Source: Mesocentrotus franciscanus
Lineage: Eukaryota > Echinodermata > Echinoidea > Camarodonta > Strongylocentrotidae
Direction of reading: 5' to 3'
Length of the DNA: 64,000 bases
NCBI GenBank assembly: GCA_037976565.1
Contig: CP137686.1
Coordinates: forward strand, 1,022,646 to 1,086,645
Part shown: piece after piece, positions 49,885-61,008 of the stretch
Layout: each line of letters opens with the position of its first letter
Position numbering within the stretch: position 1 is the first letter of the stretch
Position numbers and translations under genes: made by a program
Notes under the pieces: model-generated
Seen by the model: only the letters and a program-made list of their open reading frames with translations
Databases searched by the model: none
What the model was told of the DNA's origin: nothing

Positions 49885-50168
49885 CAAAGGGGTCCACTGA
49901 ACAGTACTAGTTGTACCCCAACCAAAGGTCGCTTGATGCTCTCCAATACAAGGACATTTCGTTGCATTACTTTTGATGCTTTTATAAAAACTACAAAATG
50001 TATGACTGCATTACATGGAAACCAAAAAAGTAGTAACATGTATTTATAAAGCTCTTTTTCTGGAGGACACAAAGCACTGAATAGTATCATTTCTCCGCCC
50101 TTTTAGGATGGTGAGGGGGGGGGGAATTTAATTGGGGTACAACTAGTACTGTTCAGTTGACCCCTTTG
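49885..50168. mobile_element. Inverted-repeat miniature element, 38-bp arms
   Basis: CAAAGGGGTCCACTGAACAG and CTAGTTGTACCCCAA at the left; TTGGGGTACAACTAGTACTG and GTTGACCCCTTTG at the right. Near-perfect arms around a 208-bp centre that includes a G-run. No clear target duplication. Confidence 0.8.
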
Positions 50169-51057
50169 AGCCAACATGGTAAAATACTATCATCATACTT
50201 GCATCTCAAGAAACCCCATCGTCTTGCATGTAGATCTATCATAGTACACTCTGATGAGTCACAGTGGAGAATAGTGAAAAATTAATGAAGAATTCTCTCT
50301 TCATTGTGGAAGTGATGCATTCTCTAATCCAATACATCCACCCACCTACACTCCTGTGATGAATGATGATGATGATAGCATTAAGGCGTGTTTACATTGG
50401 ATGTAATAAACCGCTGCTTTGTTTTATACAAAGCGTAATGCACATAACATACAGATAGTGAGTTCACATGTAGGACCTTGTGCTGTGCACAGCTACTCTT
50501 TTAACCGTCACTTGAACGTAGGAAAGAAACAATACCACAGTTTTCTGGTCCTGTGTAAATGAGCCATACATACATTAAGTCATCTGACATTGAACCCCCC
50601 CCCCCCACACTCACACCCAAGTACACGCTACTATGTAGATCACTGGCTTTATTAAAGAGGATGTAACTGGAAAGAGAGGAGGAAAAACAGAAAAAGACCA
50701 AACATTTGTGACCTTTTTAATCAACCCACGTGTTGTGTCCCATAACACAATTTCCCCCTATCCCGAAGGCACAATGCCTGTACAGGTCTTTGAAGAATAA
50801 CAGGCACAAGTGATTCTAGAAGAATGTTAGGGGGAGGGGGAGGGGCTTGGAGGTTCATTCATTTTCTACATATGCATCGCTTAAATTGTTTTGGGGGGAG
50901 TGGGGCTTGAGCCCCAAGGGCCCCCCCTCTAGAAAAAACTACTGATAAGAGGATGACAGTGCATGTTATCTCAAAGCTCTTGTGCTTCGATTTATTCGTA
51001 TTACGACTCACCCCGTAGATTCAATTTGGGATTTGACGGGTCAGTTGAAATTCAATA

Positions 51058-51445
51058 ACTGCTCCGTGCTTTCCCCTCCTGGCATCCATAGAGATTTGGC
51101 CAATGGTCATGTCCAATCCTTGCGTGATGCAAGATTTCATTATCAACAACCTCCTGAAGTTATATGATATATACGTAGAGTAGGGAGGAATTGAGGTTTT
51201 ATATCCAAAGAGAAACCATGCTTTTGTACATTTTTGAACTGATTCCTTTTACATTAGCCATGTTCATTTAATGCTCTTGCACTTTCCCCATCTGGCATGG
51301 AGGGATTTGGCAAAGGGTCATGTCCAATTCTTGCGTTAGGCAAGATTTTATTATCAACAACCTGCTAAATTCTGTGGTATAAGCCTGCTAGCTGGTACAT
51401 GGTTGAGTGGAAGGAGGTTTTACATCAAAAGAGAAGTCTGTAATT
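51058..51445. repeat. Diverged tandem duplication, about 210 bp x 2
   Basis: GGTCATGTCCAATCCTTGCG and GATTTCATTATCAACAACCT in the first unit recur as GGTCATGTCCAATTCTTGCG and GATTTTATTATCAACAACCT about 210 bp later, with other differences. Confidence 0.85.
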
Positions 51446-51607
51446 TCAGGGGTGTTGCTCTTTTATTAGCCACGCTCACATCATAGATGGAGCGGAATTC
51501 TATTGATAGCTGTTGAGGCATGTAGGCAGATGAAGAGAGTGGGGTGGGGTGTAGGGAACGAGGAGGGATCAAGGGGAGATATGAAATTGTAGGTTAAGTG
51601 GGAAAGG

Positions 51608-51613
51608 TGTGTC

Positions 51614-51655
<42 letters not shown>
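51608..51655. repeat. (GT)n-(GA)n microsatellite
   Basis: GTGTGTGT passing directly into GAGAGAGA. Confidence 0.92.
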
Positions 51656-51657
<2 letters not shown>

Positions 51658-52079
51658 ACATAATGCACATGTATATATGCTGAGTATTAACTTACTATTT
51701 GTATTACTGCATAATTAACATGGAAACCAAGAAGGGGGGGCGGGTTCATTGATATGACGCTAGCAGGTAGCCTCTTCTGCTTCTCATATTGAGTATTAGT
51801 ACATACATGCGTTGTCATGTCTTCGACACAGGTAATAATGGGGGGCAGCTAGTCTCCATTGATTAGGGTATGAGGTCCGATGACAGCAAGGGCGGTAATA
51901 CAAGTGATTCTTGGGGCCCTTCATCAGGGTTGTGTTTCAAGGGTGCTTATCAATCAGTCACACGACAGACATGCAACAGATTACTTTTAACCCATAGCTA
52001 CACAGCTATTATTTCTTCATAACTGATTTTAAATCCCAAAGACAATTTAAACATAAATGTAGTAAGATACCAGTATTAA

Positions 52080-52266
52080 AGCCAGTCTGCACTAGTTTGG
52101 CTAGGAGGGATTAGACCTCCCAGCATGGTCACTGACAGGTGGTTATCTCATCAACTCAGCTCTCAATTAACATAAGAAAAAGAGGATCATGGGGACCAAC
52201 GGGTACCGCTTAGGCATTGTTTTCTATATAGAGGAAGCAAGTAGCTACAAGTAGTGCAGTGGGGCT
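52080..52266. mobile_element. TTAA miniature element, family 4 (copy 3, intact)
   Basis: 187 bp, AGCCAGTCTGCACTAG to GTAGTGCAGTGGGGCT, flanked by TTAA at 52076-52079 and 52267-52270. It provides the uninterrupted reference for the split copy at 46901. Confidence 0.87.
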
Positions 52267-52635
52267 TTAAGTTTAGGCCACATATGGTGCACATATCCTT
52301 ATTTCAAAATTAAAATGTATGTTTTCAATTGATTAAAAAGAATGAATTGCAGAACACATTTTTTACTTTTACAAAATCATCAATTACAGAAAAAAATATG
52401 CATTGATTCAATTTCCACAAGTCATGCCGACACTACATGTACCGCTATGCACGGAGCTGTTCATGTTAATGGTGATAATACATGTATCTGACAGCCCAGT
52501 GTAAACATATATTTGAGTAGAGAGGAATTTAACTCAAGAAGTCTACTAAAAAAAGAGCTCTGAAGTAAATATGAAAGTTAACATTAATAATAGTAAAAAA
52601 GAAGAGCTGCCATGGTCAAAAGTAATGTTCTCTAA

Positions 52636-53097
52636 GACCCCGTTCTCACTCACTTTGAAAGTGGTCTTAGTTAGACCGCTCCAGAGGAACGGGTCTTGAG
52701 GAACGGTTTGCGAGGGTTCACACTCCGAGCAGTTTTTTATGGCTCAAACCGCTCCACGAGTCAAAGTGGTCTTGTTGCTATGGCAGCTCAAGTCAGCGGG
52801 TAAATTTTTTCGCGCGCGGAATACTAAGCGTATGTACCGTACATGTACATGTTTCGCGCGGAATGTCACTAGCTCACTTCCGTTCAAAGTACGCTTCCGT
52901 TCACACTCGCACGTTAGAGTGCTCCAAACCGCTCTTAATTAGACCCGTTCCTCAAGACCACCTCCCGAGGTGGTCTTCTGGAGTGGTCCAGAAGTCCACT
53001 TCCTGGACCACTTTGACCGTTCTCACTCACCTAAGAACCGCTCCTGAGGAACGGGTCTTAGTTAGACCGCTCCAACGAAGTGAATGAGAACGGGGTC
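52636..53097. mobile_element. Harbinger-like miniature element, family K (copy 2)
   Basis: Terminal inverted repeat GACCCCGTTCTCACTC / GAATGAGAACGGGGTC flanked by TAA on the left and TTA on the right. The interior is GC-richer than its surroundings and full of inverted GGTCTTAGTTAGACC-type repeats. Non-coding. Confidence 0.8.
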
Positions 53098-53465
53098 TTA
53101 GCTTTAGGTCAGCTAGTCTCCATGTGTATAAGGAATTCCGTATGTATTGTGTACTCATATTTGACACTGAATATTGACATAGGTCCTGTCTCTATTTGTA
53201 CAGTGCTGATCTTGAAAAGCAAAGTTCAAAAGGCACTGGAGCCTGGTGTCAAAAATAGGGTTCAATATCAATAAGATTCATGGAATAATGATTGATTTGA
53301 CAAGCAAGCAAGGCTATGTGTGTACCCAACACAGTCACGCAGACATATATATGTGTACAGTTTACATTTTATTCACACCCTTGTAACTATATATCCTGAG
53401 GTAACCCCTTTAATAAAAGCCACATGACTACCGGTACTCATTGCATATTTTAATTGTGCACTTAA

Positions 53466-53962
53466 AGCCCCTCTAAAGTGTTGGGAGCACCAACAATTTG
53501 ATGGCAAAATTTCACTTAAATTGTATCTTAATGTGAAAGAGGATGTCATTTAAGACACATTTCTGCAGGGAAAAAAATACATGGGGCTCAGGGCGAATTA
53601 GCCCCCGAAATGCCCAAAAGAGCCCCCGAAATACATAAAAGAGCCCAAAAAAATTTGCATAGAGTTCAATGCAAAACAAATTAAAGAGTGTCATTTTCAT
53701 GCAAGCAATCTTGAAAAGTAGCCCCGAAATTTTTAAATATTTTTTCCTGCATTTCTGCAAGGATTTTCAAAATAAATGTGTTTGAAGTCGAATAATTGAT
53801 GAAGGAATACAAAATTTAGGTTTTCTGCGTACAACAAAAGACCCAAATTATGTATTCTTTTATCAATATTTGTCTTCAAACACATTTTTTTGGGGGAAAT
53901 CATTTCAGAAGTGTCTTAAATGACATCCTCTTTCACATTATGATATAATTTAAGTGAAATTT
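53466..53962. mobile_element. TTAA miniature element, family 3 (copy 2, truncated, with nested hAT-like insert)
   Basis: Left end AGCCCCTCTAAAGTGTTGGG after TTAA (53462-53465). The right arm stops at AAGTGAAATTT, about 40 bp short of the expected terminus. Interrupted at 53566-53749. Confidence 0.82.
53566..53749. mobile_element. hAT-like miniature element nested in TTAA family 3
   Basis: Ends CAGGGAAAAAAATA and TATTTTTTCCTG, the classical CAGRG-type hAT terminus, flanked by a perfect 8-bp duplication CATTTCTG (53558-53565 and 53750-53757). 184 bp, non-coding. Confidence 0.87.
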
Positions 53963-53981
53963 AATTCACACCCTTCATATT

Positions 53982-54052
53982 GTCTATTGAGAGCCATAAG
54001 GGTGTTACATCTGGTATGATGTAGTAAGTAATACCCTCATAGCTCTTAGCAG
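53982..54052. mobile_element. Compact hairpin element H7
   Basis: GAGAGCCATAAGGGTGTTAC pairs with GTAATACCCTCATAGCTCTT apart from a few mismatches and a G-U pair. It lies between the truncated TTAA family-3 element and a SINE. Confidence 0.68.
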
Positions 54053-54065
54053 AGAGTACATGTAG

Positions 54066-54362
54066 AGGTGTTGTGGTCTGGACAGTGGATACGTCACCGG
54101 ACTGTCGATCACAAGGTCCGCGGTTCAAGTCCCGCGGTTCAAGTCCCACCGCGGCACTAATGTCCTTTGGCAAGACTTTGATCTACATTTGCCACACTCA
54201 ACCCAGGTGATGTAAATGAGTACCTGGCAGGAATTAATTCCTTGAAATGCTAGAGCACCTTAATGGTTGCCGTGCTAAAGCCAGGGTAATAATCAGGATC
54301 CCTCTGCGACTCAGAATAGTTTACTAGATCGTGGCGCATAACAAATGCTGTATTATTATTAT
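54066..54362 (+). mobile_element. tRNA-derived SINE with duplicated B box
   Basis: tRNA-like head with two copies of the polymerase III B box (GGTTCAAGTCC at 54122-54132 and again at 54136-54146, a 14-bp tandem duplication), then a body (CTACATTTGCCACACTCAAC then CCAGGTG) shared with 19345-19500 and an ATT-rich tail near 54350. Not a tRNA gene, because the cloverleaf is broken. Confidence 0.8.
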
Positions 54363-54998
54363 TACATGTGTGCTGAATTGTAACCTCCATTCACATTAAT
54401 GCTCAGTGCACATCGTACAGTGTACATATAAAGCATACATTTAATACCACATTGCTATTCAACATAGGTAGCGTTTCTAGGAAATCCCTCTCATCATGTA
54501 TTCATTGCCTTATCAGTTTAGGTGATTAATTTACCCAGGGTAATATCCATCAATGAATTATTCTGATATAAGATGTACATGTAGATGAATTGATATTATA
54601 TGTAATGACTGATGAATTCATGATAAGCATTCAACCAGTGTTATTAAACAGTGTTTGTGAATAATTTACACCACAAGTTTTAATTTTTGGTCTGGTGTCT
54701 TTTTTTTCACTTAAGGTGATTATTTTACCCAGGGTAATATCCGTCAATGAATTATTCTGATATAATGTAAGATGTAGATCAATTGATATTATTAACAGAA
54801 AGTAGCGTATGTAATGAATTCATGAGAAACATTGATTACCCTATCATCATTTTGAATAATTGACACCACAATATTTTGTTAATAGTTTTTTTGTCTGGTG
54901 TCTTTTTTTGTGTTAATAAACCATTGACTACTGAATGCTGTCATTCCCATAGATTTAACACAGGGATGATCTGGTTCCCATCTAGGCCATGGGTTTAA

Positions 54999-55374
54999 AG
55001 GGATTGGGTAACTTTATCTCAGATTCTGAAACAAAATCCTGGATTTAGCTAATGCTGCAATCATAATTATAAACCTTTAGGTCAGTCAGGAACCTCATGA
55101 CTGTTACAAGCCGATCGCCTGTCTTATTATCAAGATATTTATGATTGGAATCAAAATTTAAAAATTCGTTTTCCTAACAGTTTTGATTACACTACAGTCT
55201 ATTGGGAAAAATGAGTATGGTAAAACCGGTCACTCAAAGATTTTTACTTTTTTGAGGCACTTCATGATCATTTTGAAGTGCATTTTTTTTAGGGCTTCAA
55301 TATTACACTATATCACGGACACTGATAACACGTAGAGCCATGCATCTCAGATTTAACATTGTTAAACGATGCCT
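54999..55374. mobile_element. TTAA miniature element, family 6 (copy 3, inverted)
   Basis: Independent insertion in intron 2, opposite in orientation to the copies at 1559 and 8167. It begins AGGGATTGGGTAAC and ends CGATGCCT, flanked by intact TTAA at 54995-54998 and 55375-55378. This copy defines the element's ends and its 4-bp target duplication. Confidence 0.82.
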
Positions 55375-55547
55375 TTAAAGATCGACTTTTATAGTATTAT
55401 TGATAATATTTATTTAATATTTTATACCCCTCTCTTCTATACAATAAAATCTATCAAGTACCTACTTAAATGAAGAAAAAAAATGTATTGTTTTCATATG
55501 AATCACTCAATTACCGGTATGATTTCTTCTTTGTGTTGTATGTTTTT

Positions 55548-56360
55548 ATGCCTCCGCTACAACGTAGCCGGAGGCATTATGTTTTCTGGTTGTCCGTCCG
55601 TCCGTACGTACGTACGTCCCGTTCTCGTGATCGCGTTATCTCAAGAACCAATTGATGGATTACCGCCAAACTCGGGTCATGTATGTATCTTGCAGAGCTA
55701 ATGAAGTGATTAGATTTTGGGGTCACGAGGTCCAAGGTCAAAGGTCACAGGGCCCATTATGTATGCAAAAATAGTTTGTGATCGCGTTATCTCAAGAACC
55801 GATTGATGGATTACCGCCAAACTTGGGTCATGTATGTATCTTGCAGAGCTAATGAACTGATTAGATTTTGGGGTCACGAGGTCAAAGGTCAAAGGTCACA
55901 GGGCTCATTATGTATGCAAAAATAGCTCGTGATCACTTTATCTCAAGAACCGATTGATGGATTACCGCCAAACTTGGGTCATGTATGTATCTTGCAGAGT
56001 CAATGAACTGATTAGATTTTGGGGTCACGAGGTCAAAGGTCTAAGGTCACAGGGCTCATTATGTATGCAAAATAGCTTGTGATCACGTTATCTCAAGAAC
56101 CGATTGATGGATTACCGCCAAACTTGGGTCATGTATGTATCTTGCAGAGTCAATGAACTGATTAGATTTGGGGTCACGAGGTCAAAGGTCACAGGGCTCA
56201 TTATGTATCTCAAAATAGCTCGTGATCGCGTTATCATTAGAACCAACAGATGGATTACAATCAAACTTGAATTTTAAAAATTGCTTCCATTTTGGTTTGT
56301 AAAATTGCTCTATGGCGGAGGCATCATTTTCGACTGCGCGCAGTTGAAGTTCCATCTAGT
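55548..56360. mobile_element. Element with five internal 150-bp repeats (DR1-like motifs)
   Basis: Bounded by TATGCCTCCG at the left and TGGCGGAGGCATCA near the right. It contains a GTCCGTCCGTACGTACGT run, then units starting GTTATCTCAAGAACC at 55635, 55786, 55936, 56087 and 56230 (last one diverged). Each of the first four units carries AGGTCAAAGGTCA-type half-sites. The ORF at 55470-55655 lies in the element's left edge and is not a gene. Confidence 0.82.
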
Positions 56361-56369
56361 TATTTTTAG

Positions 56370-56578
<209 letters not shown>

Positions 56579-56640
56579 GTAAGTATATATCCTTCACATA
56601 CACTGCTATGATACTGTACCTCTGGCAAACCTTCATGTAA

Positions 56641-57044
56641 GACCCCGTTCTCACTCTTTTCCTGGACCGATCTAGGCTAGATCGGTCTAACGGTGAGTGA
56701 GAACGGGCAACCGTGCCAGGAAGCGATCTTCTGGACATAAGAAAAACACAAAGAAGAATGATAAAAAAAAGAACAATATCATGAGAGATGAAAGAAGGAA
56801 AAACAAAGAATAATATAAGGAAAGATAGAAAGAGAAGGTGAAAGAGTAGTAAAGATAAAGAATAAGAAAGGGAAAGATTATAATAACAAATAAATAGTAA
56901 TTTTGTAATGGAAACCTAACAAACTATGAATTACAGGCCGCCATACATACATTTTGATTATTCACGAAAATGACCCGTGGACAAGAGCTGTCCGATGGAT
57001 TGGTCTAGCGTAGATTGGTCCAGGAAGTGAGTGAGAATGGGGTC
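56641..57044. mobile_element. Harbinger-like miniature element, family K (copy 3)
   Basis: GACCCCGTTCTCACTC at the left and GAGTGAGAATGGGGTC at the right, flanked by an exact TAA duplication (56638-56640 and 57045-57047). It contains an A/G-rich segment that also occurs at about 23484-23600. The 3-bp TAA duplication is characteristic of PIF/Harbinger transposition. Confidence 0.82.
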
Positions 57045-57832
57045 TAAGAGATCGACACCAGACCAATTACAGACTGACAACAGACAGAACTAAATTGCAT
57101 TAGCCCGAAAGGTAAAGAATCTGTCAGGTTGGAATTAGTTTAGAGTTTGTTTTGCGGTGTTACTGAGGGATTGTACAGAGGTTTACTTTATAGGAAGCCT
57201 CTGTATATTTGCCTCTCTCTCCACCCAGGTGCAGTTCATAGATTTCTGTTAGAAAGGAATATTTTTGAATGCGTTTAGCATCAAAATTGGTACTCTGGCT
57301 GAAGCTACAGGGGTTATATTGGAGAGCCTGGATCACCTTGCGTGACGAATATGAATACAACATTGAGAGCCATTATTAATACTACAGTATTAGGCCTACA
57401 TGTATATGATTATTAGTATTTTAAAAGAAATATACCCATATTTTGGGTATTGATGTTTAATAAAAAAGGTTCAGAGTTATTTATGCTTAACATAAGTTCA
57501 TAGGAGAGAAGAGACAATTTAACTTACTCAAGTTTATGTTGTCTCGAATGTCTGAGTACCAATGATAGAAAATTGGCAAAATTACGCAAACCTCATATAG
57601 TTACTATACCTGCAATAGATATATTGCATTTTACTCCCTTTTCAGCATAGGATTAGGCCTTCAAGTACCTGCAATTGATATACCGATATTGCATTTCCAT
57701 GCTCTCTCTCCCATACAAGTAATTGTGACTATTTGTAAGTTGGCCATATGTTTCAAAATCAAATGTCCCAAGATTTACACTGCAGCGACAATCATAAACA
57801 ACCCCCACAAAAATGTAATATATATTTTCTTG

Positions 57833-58090
57833 TCGGGGGACCATATCATTCCTACAAATTCTCTTTGCCTAATGCATCTTAGGGTGATATTCCAGACCTC
57901 AATTTTCAATATGTTCTTCGGGGGACCTTCATTCCTACAAATTCTCTTTGCCTAATGCATCTTAGTCTGATATTCCAGACCTCAATTTTCAATAAGTTCT
58001 TCGGGGGACCATATCATTCCTACAAATTCTCTTTGCCTAATGCATCTTACCGGTAGTCTGATGTTCCAGACCTTAATTTTCAATAAGTTC
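57833..58090. repeat. Tandem repeat, about 84 bp x 3
   Basis: Units begin TCGGGGGACC at 57833, 57918 and 58001 and contain CCTACAAATTCTCTTTGCCT. Small indels (CATAT, CCGG) distinguish the units. Confidence 0.92.
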
Positions 58091-58929
58091 TCTCTCTTTT
58101 CTTAATCTTTAAAAACAAAAATACTGTGGGATGGTCTGTGTGATATATGAGGAATCCTCTTTTGAAAGATATTCGGTTTATATAATGGTGAATTATACAT
58201 TAATCCGCAATAAATTGTTGAAAAGGTACATTTACAAGTTCCACACAAATTAATTGACACAAAAAATATGACAAAAATGTATGAACATTTCCCAAATTGT
58301 GAGTATGTGTTATAACATGTAGAGAAAGTCTCACTATTTTATTTGTTCAATTATATGTATGCATATACTTTAATATTAGGAATTGACAGTGTATCAACTT
58401 TACAGCACACATTGTCTTGGACAAAAACATGACCCCTGACCTGAATCTCATATATCAAGTTTATGTCTTCATTTTGTGATTGTATGCATTCTGTTTTATA
58501 AAGAAATGACATTTTTTAAAAACAATTAGGTTTTCTTCAAAAAAGTGGAAAAGGATGGAAGCTTTCTTAATTTTCAGTGTGCATAATAACATGCCAAAAC
58601 AGAGAAAGCTTACATGTATATACACTAGTAAACCTGCAGACGCATCCACACCAAACACACTATTCTTTTTGACCATTGCCAATGCAGCTTTCTACCAGAG
58701 GGGGGATTCTATCTCTAAATGTTAGGGTTTTTTCTCATGCAAGATGGGATTGCCTGCGAGCGTTGTCCATTGATGGAGAGAATTCCTTGTAGAAAAAATA
58801 TCACGCTATTTTTAGCCCTGGATGTTTAGGCCAAGCATTCTATGCAGTTATGTGTGTGCCTGTTTCCATCAATTTGGTCGAAGAGAGGATGTCCACATCT
58901 TTGTTTAGAGGGGGAAAAATATATATCAT

Positions 58930-59002
58930 CTGTTGAGAGCCAGAAGGGTGTTAACTCTGTGTTAAAAGTATATGAGTTAATGTCCTTCTGGCTCCAAACA
59001 GA
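58930..59002. mobile_element. Compact hairpin element H8 (near consensus)
   Basis: TCTGTTGAGAGCCAGAAGGG on the left and CCTTCTGGCTCCAAACAGA on the right, with the same asymmetric loop as H3. Confidence 0.8.
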
Positions 59003-60080
59003 CGATATCTTATTTCTGTGTGTTCTGCCTTGGCTTGAGGAGTAACATAACTAGCACTTGTAATAACATGCTAATAAGGTAATGTGAATAAAACAAAATT
59101 GCTTGAATTACTCTTTAGAAATGATACTATTGACTATTATTCTATTTGATTGTAATATCATCTTTTGTTATAGACAAAAATTAAAACCCCTTTTGGGCGT
59201 TACATGTAAGCGTCAAATTAAGTTCTTAATTCGTTTGCAACATCACATGTTGGTACTTGTTAGGAAGGACAAGCCATTATGTTTGTCTCACCTAGCGAAA
59301 CTACAAAAAATTATGTATTTTGCATTCTATTTAAATACAATAAATATATTCATGTAATTGTAAGAATTTGTTATTAATTTGAATACCTTTTGAATATGGT
59401 CTATCATAACAATATATCTAATAGTAACCAAACATTTAAAGCCTCCAGGGCCTTTTAAATAAGCAAAATTCTCAATTCTATGGAAACCGTTTTAATACAT
59501 ACTTCGCTTTCATCTTGCAAAATATATGTCTCTTATTAATTTCAATTATTCATTATTCTACAAGCCTTTATCACAGTGTATTTTGATAAAGTAGATTTTG
59601 GATCAATAAAATATAGATCTCACCACTCCTTAGTTCCCGACAGCATAGTCTGGCTCCCAGGCAAAATGCATTTTCCATGCTTTCAATGAAAAAGAGAAAC
59701 GGCATGTAGAGTCTCTCTCCTGTCAATGGAGCAGTGTAAGAGCATAATTAAAAAAAATCTTATTCTCATTTATAGCTTGGAAGAGCTAGTCTGCAAGCTC
59801 CAGACTCTTTAAATCTTATGTTCATTCTGCAACGCAAGATATTCACCTTGTCTGAAAGACAGGCTATCTGCAGCATGGAATATACCCCAAAGTATTGAAT
59901 TATTCACGAGGTACATCTTAAGATTTGCTTTAAATGCAATCAGCCATGTACACGGACGACGGACTCACTGCAGTGATAAAAATACAGTCATTTTACCCAA
60001 ACATTTTTACTGTTTTGATTTGCATTGGAAATGTCAAGTTATATGTACATGATAGTAATATTTATGTTTTCTAGCACTGA

Positions 60081-60272
60081 TCTTCTCAACTTTATTTTCT
60101 CATTTCTTTCTCTCTCGCTTTCCATCTCTCTTTTTCCTATGTCTTCCTTTTAATATTTCTTCTTTCTCTCCTTTATTATTTCTGTTATCCTTTCTTCTTT
60201 CTTCTTCCATTATCTCACTTTTTCTTCTTTCTCTCTATCTCTCTCTCTCTCTCTGCCTCTCTTATCTTTCTC
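60081..60272. repeat. Pyrimidine-rich tract before exon 4
   Basis: About 190 bp of CT-rich sequence including (TC)n, leading into the exon 4 acceptor. It probably supplies an extended polypyrimidine tract. Confidence 0.85.
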
Positions 60273-60280
60273 ATATGTAG

Positions 60281-60358
60281 TATGGAAGGAGCGGACCTGT
60301 GTTTTGAGATTGTCAAGAGAGCTAATGCAGGATTTGTCTACAGTGAAGCAGTATCAAG
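60281..60358 (+). CDS. CASK: CASK coding exon 4 (hinge and alpha-D region)
   Basis: Fourth coding exon, 78 nt, between the acceptor tcatatgtag (AG at 60279-60280) and the donor GTAGGT (60359-60364). One base completes Tyr93, then 25 codons encode residues 94-118 ([20 protein letters not shown] followed by SEAVS), and AG remains as the first two bases of codon 119. If exon 5 begins with C or T the next residue is serine, which would match the family pattern SEAV-x-S-HYMRQ. The acceptor is preceded by an unusually long pyrimidine-rich stretch (60081-60272). The remaining kinase domain and the L27, PDZ, SH3 and guanylate kinase domains lie beyond the window. Confidence 0.96.
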
Positions 60359-60414
60359 GTAGGTAACCATGTATATAGATTTCTGGGGGATTTACAGAAA
60401 CTAAAGCTATTTAA

Positions 60415-60605
60415 TGTTTAATGGCTTGGTAGTACATCAGTTGTCTCTTAAATGGGAGGTCCCGGGTTTAAAACCAACTCAATGCGCTTGTTTACTTTGG
60501 CAAGGCATTATTCCTCATTACGAACGCCTTCTTAGAGGAATTAACCGTAGGGTCCCCTGGTTGCTTACTTACAAGCATGCACATGCTTTCTTAACAGTCA
60601 GGTAA
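60415..60605 (+). mobile_element. Probable degenerate tRNA-derived SINE
   Basis: TTAATGGCTTGGTAGTACAT resembles an A box and GGGTTTAAAACC a decayed B box, followed by CTTTGGCAAGGCATTATTCC, a phrase resembling the body of the SINE at 54066. It lies just inside intron 4. Assignment is by resemblance only. Confidence 0.45.
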
Positions 60606-60611
60606 AAACAA

Positions 60612-60751
60612 ACCATCATCATCATGATTATCATCATTATCACCACCACCACCACCACCAATACCACCATCATCACCACCACCACCACCACCACCACCAC
60701 CACCACCACCACCACCACCACCACCACCACCACCACCACCACCATCATCAC
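60612..60751. repeat. (CCA/CAT)n trinucleotide repeat
   Basis: Long CCACCACCA run bounded by CATCAT. It explains the Val- and Gly-repeat ORFs on the minus strand. Confidence 0.97.
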
Positions 60752-60910
60752 GAAGTCCAATAGGTGAGGAAAGCAAGATAGTATGTTTAGTGGAAATGTT
60801 CTCGAATTCCTATGCTATTGCTAACTGTTTCTTATATATTTTATTTTTCTGATCAGTGTTTGAGGAAGTAGTAGTGTAAAGTAATAACCTAATGGGTTGT
60901 ATGATAATGT

Positions 60911-61008
60911 CTGTTTGGAGCCAGAAGGGCATTGCCACGTTAACTCATATACATGTATATGTACTTTAATACATACAGAGTTAATCATGCCCTTCTTGCT
61001 CTTAACAC
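60911..61008. mobile_element. Compact hairpin element H9
   Basis: CTGTTTGGAGCCAGAAGGGC and GCCCTTCTTGCTCTTAACAC arms with an expanded loop containing ATACATGTATATGTA. One arm carries CTTGC while the other keeps GCCAG, leaving a single mismatch. Confidence 0.72.

Larger units (their letters stand above)
56579..60280 (+). other. CASK: CASK intron 3 (3.7 kb)
   Basis: Third intron, donor GTAAGT and acceptor TAG. It contains a Harbinger-like miniature element, a three-copy tandem repeat, hairpin element H8 and a pyrimidine-rich tract before the acceptor. Stretches 57048-57832, 58091-58929 and 59003-60080 hold nothing recognisable. Confidence 0.9.

Noticed and set aside
60569..60776. Poly-Val and poly-Gly ORFs
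   Set aside because: Direct translations of the CCA repeat in intron 4.
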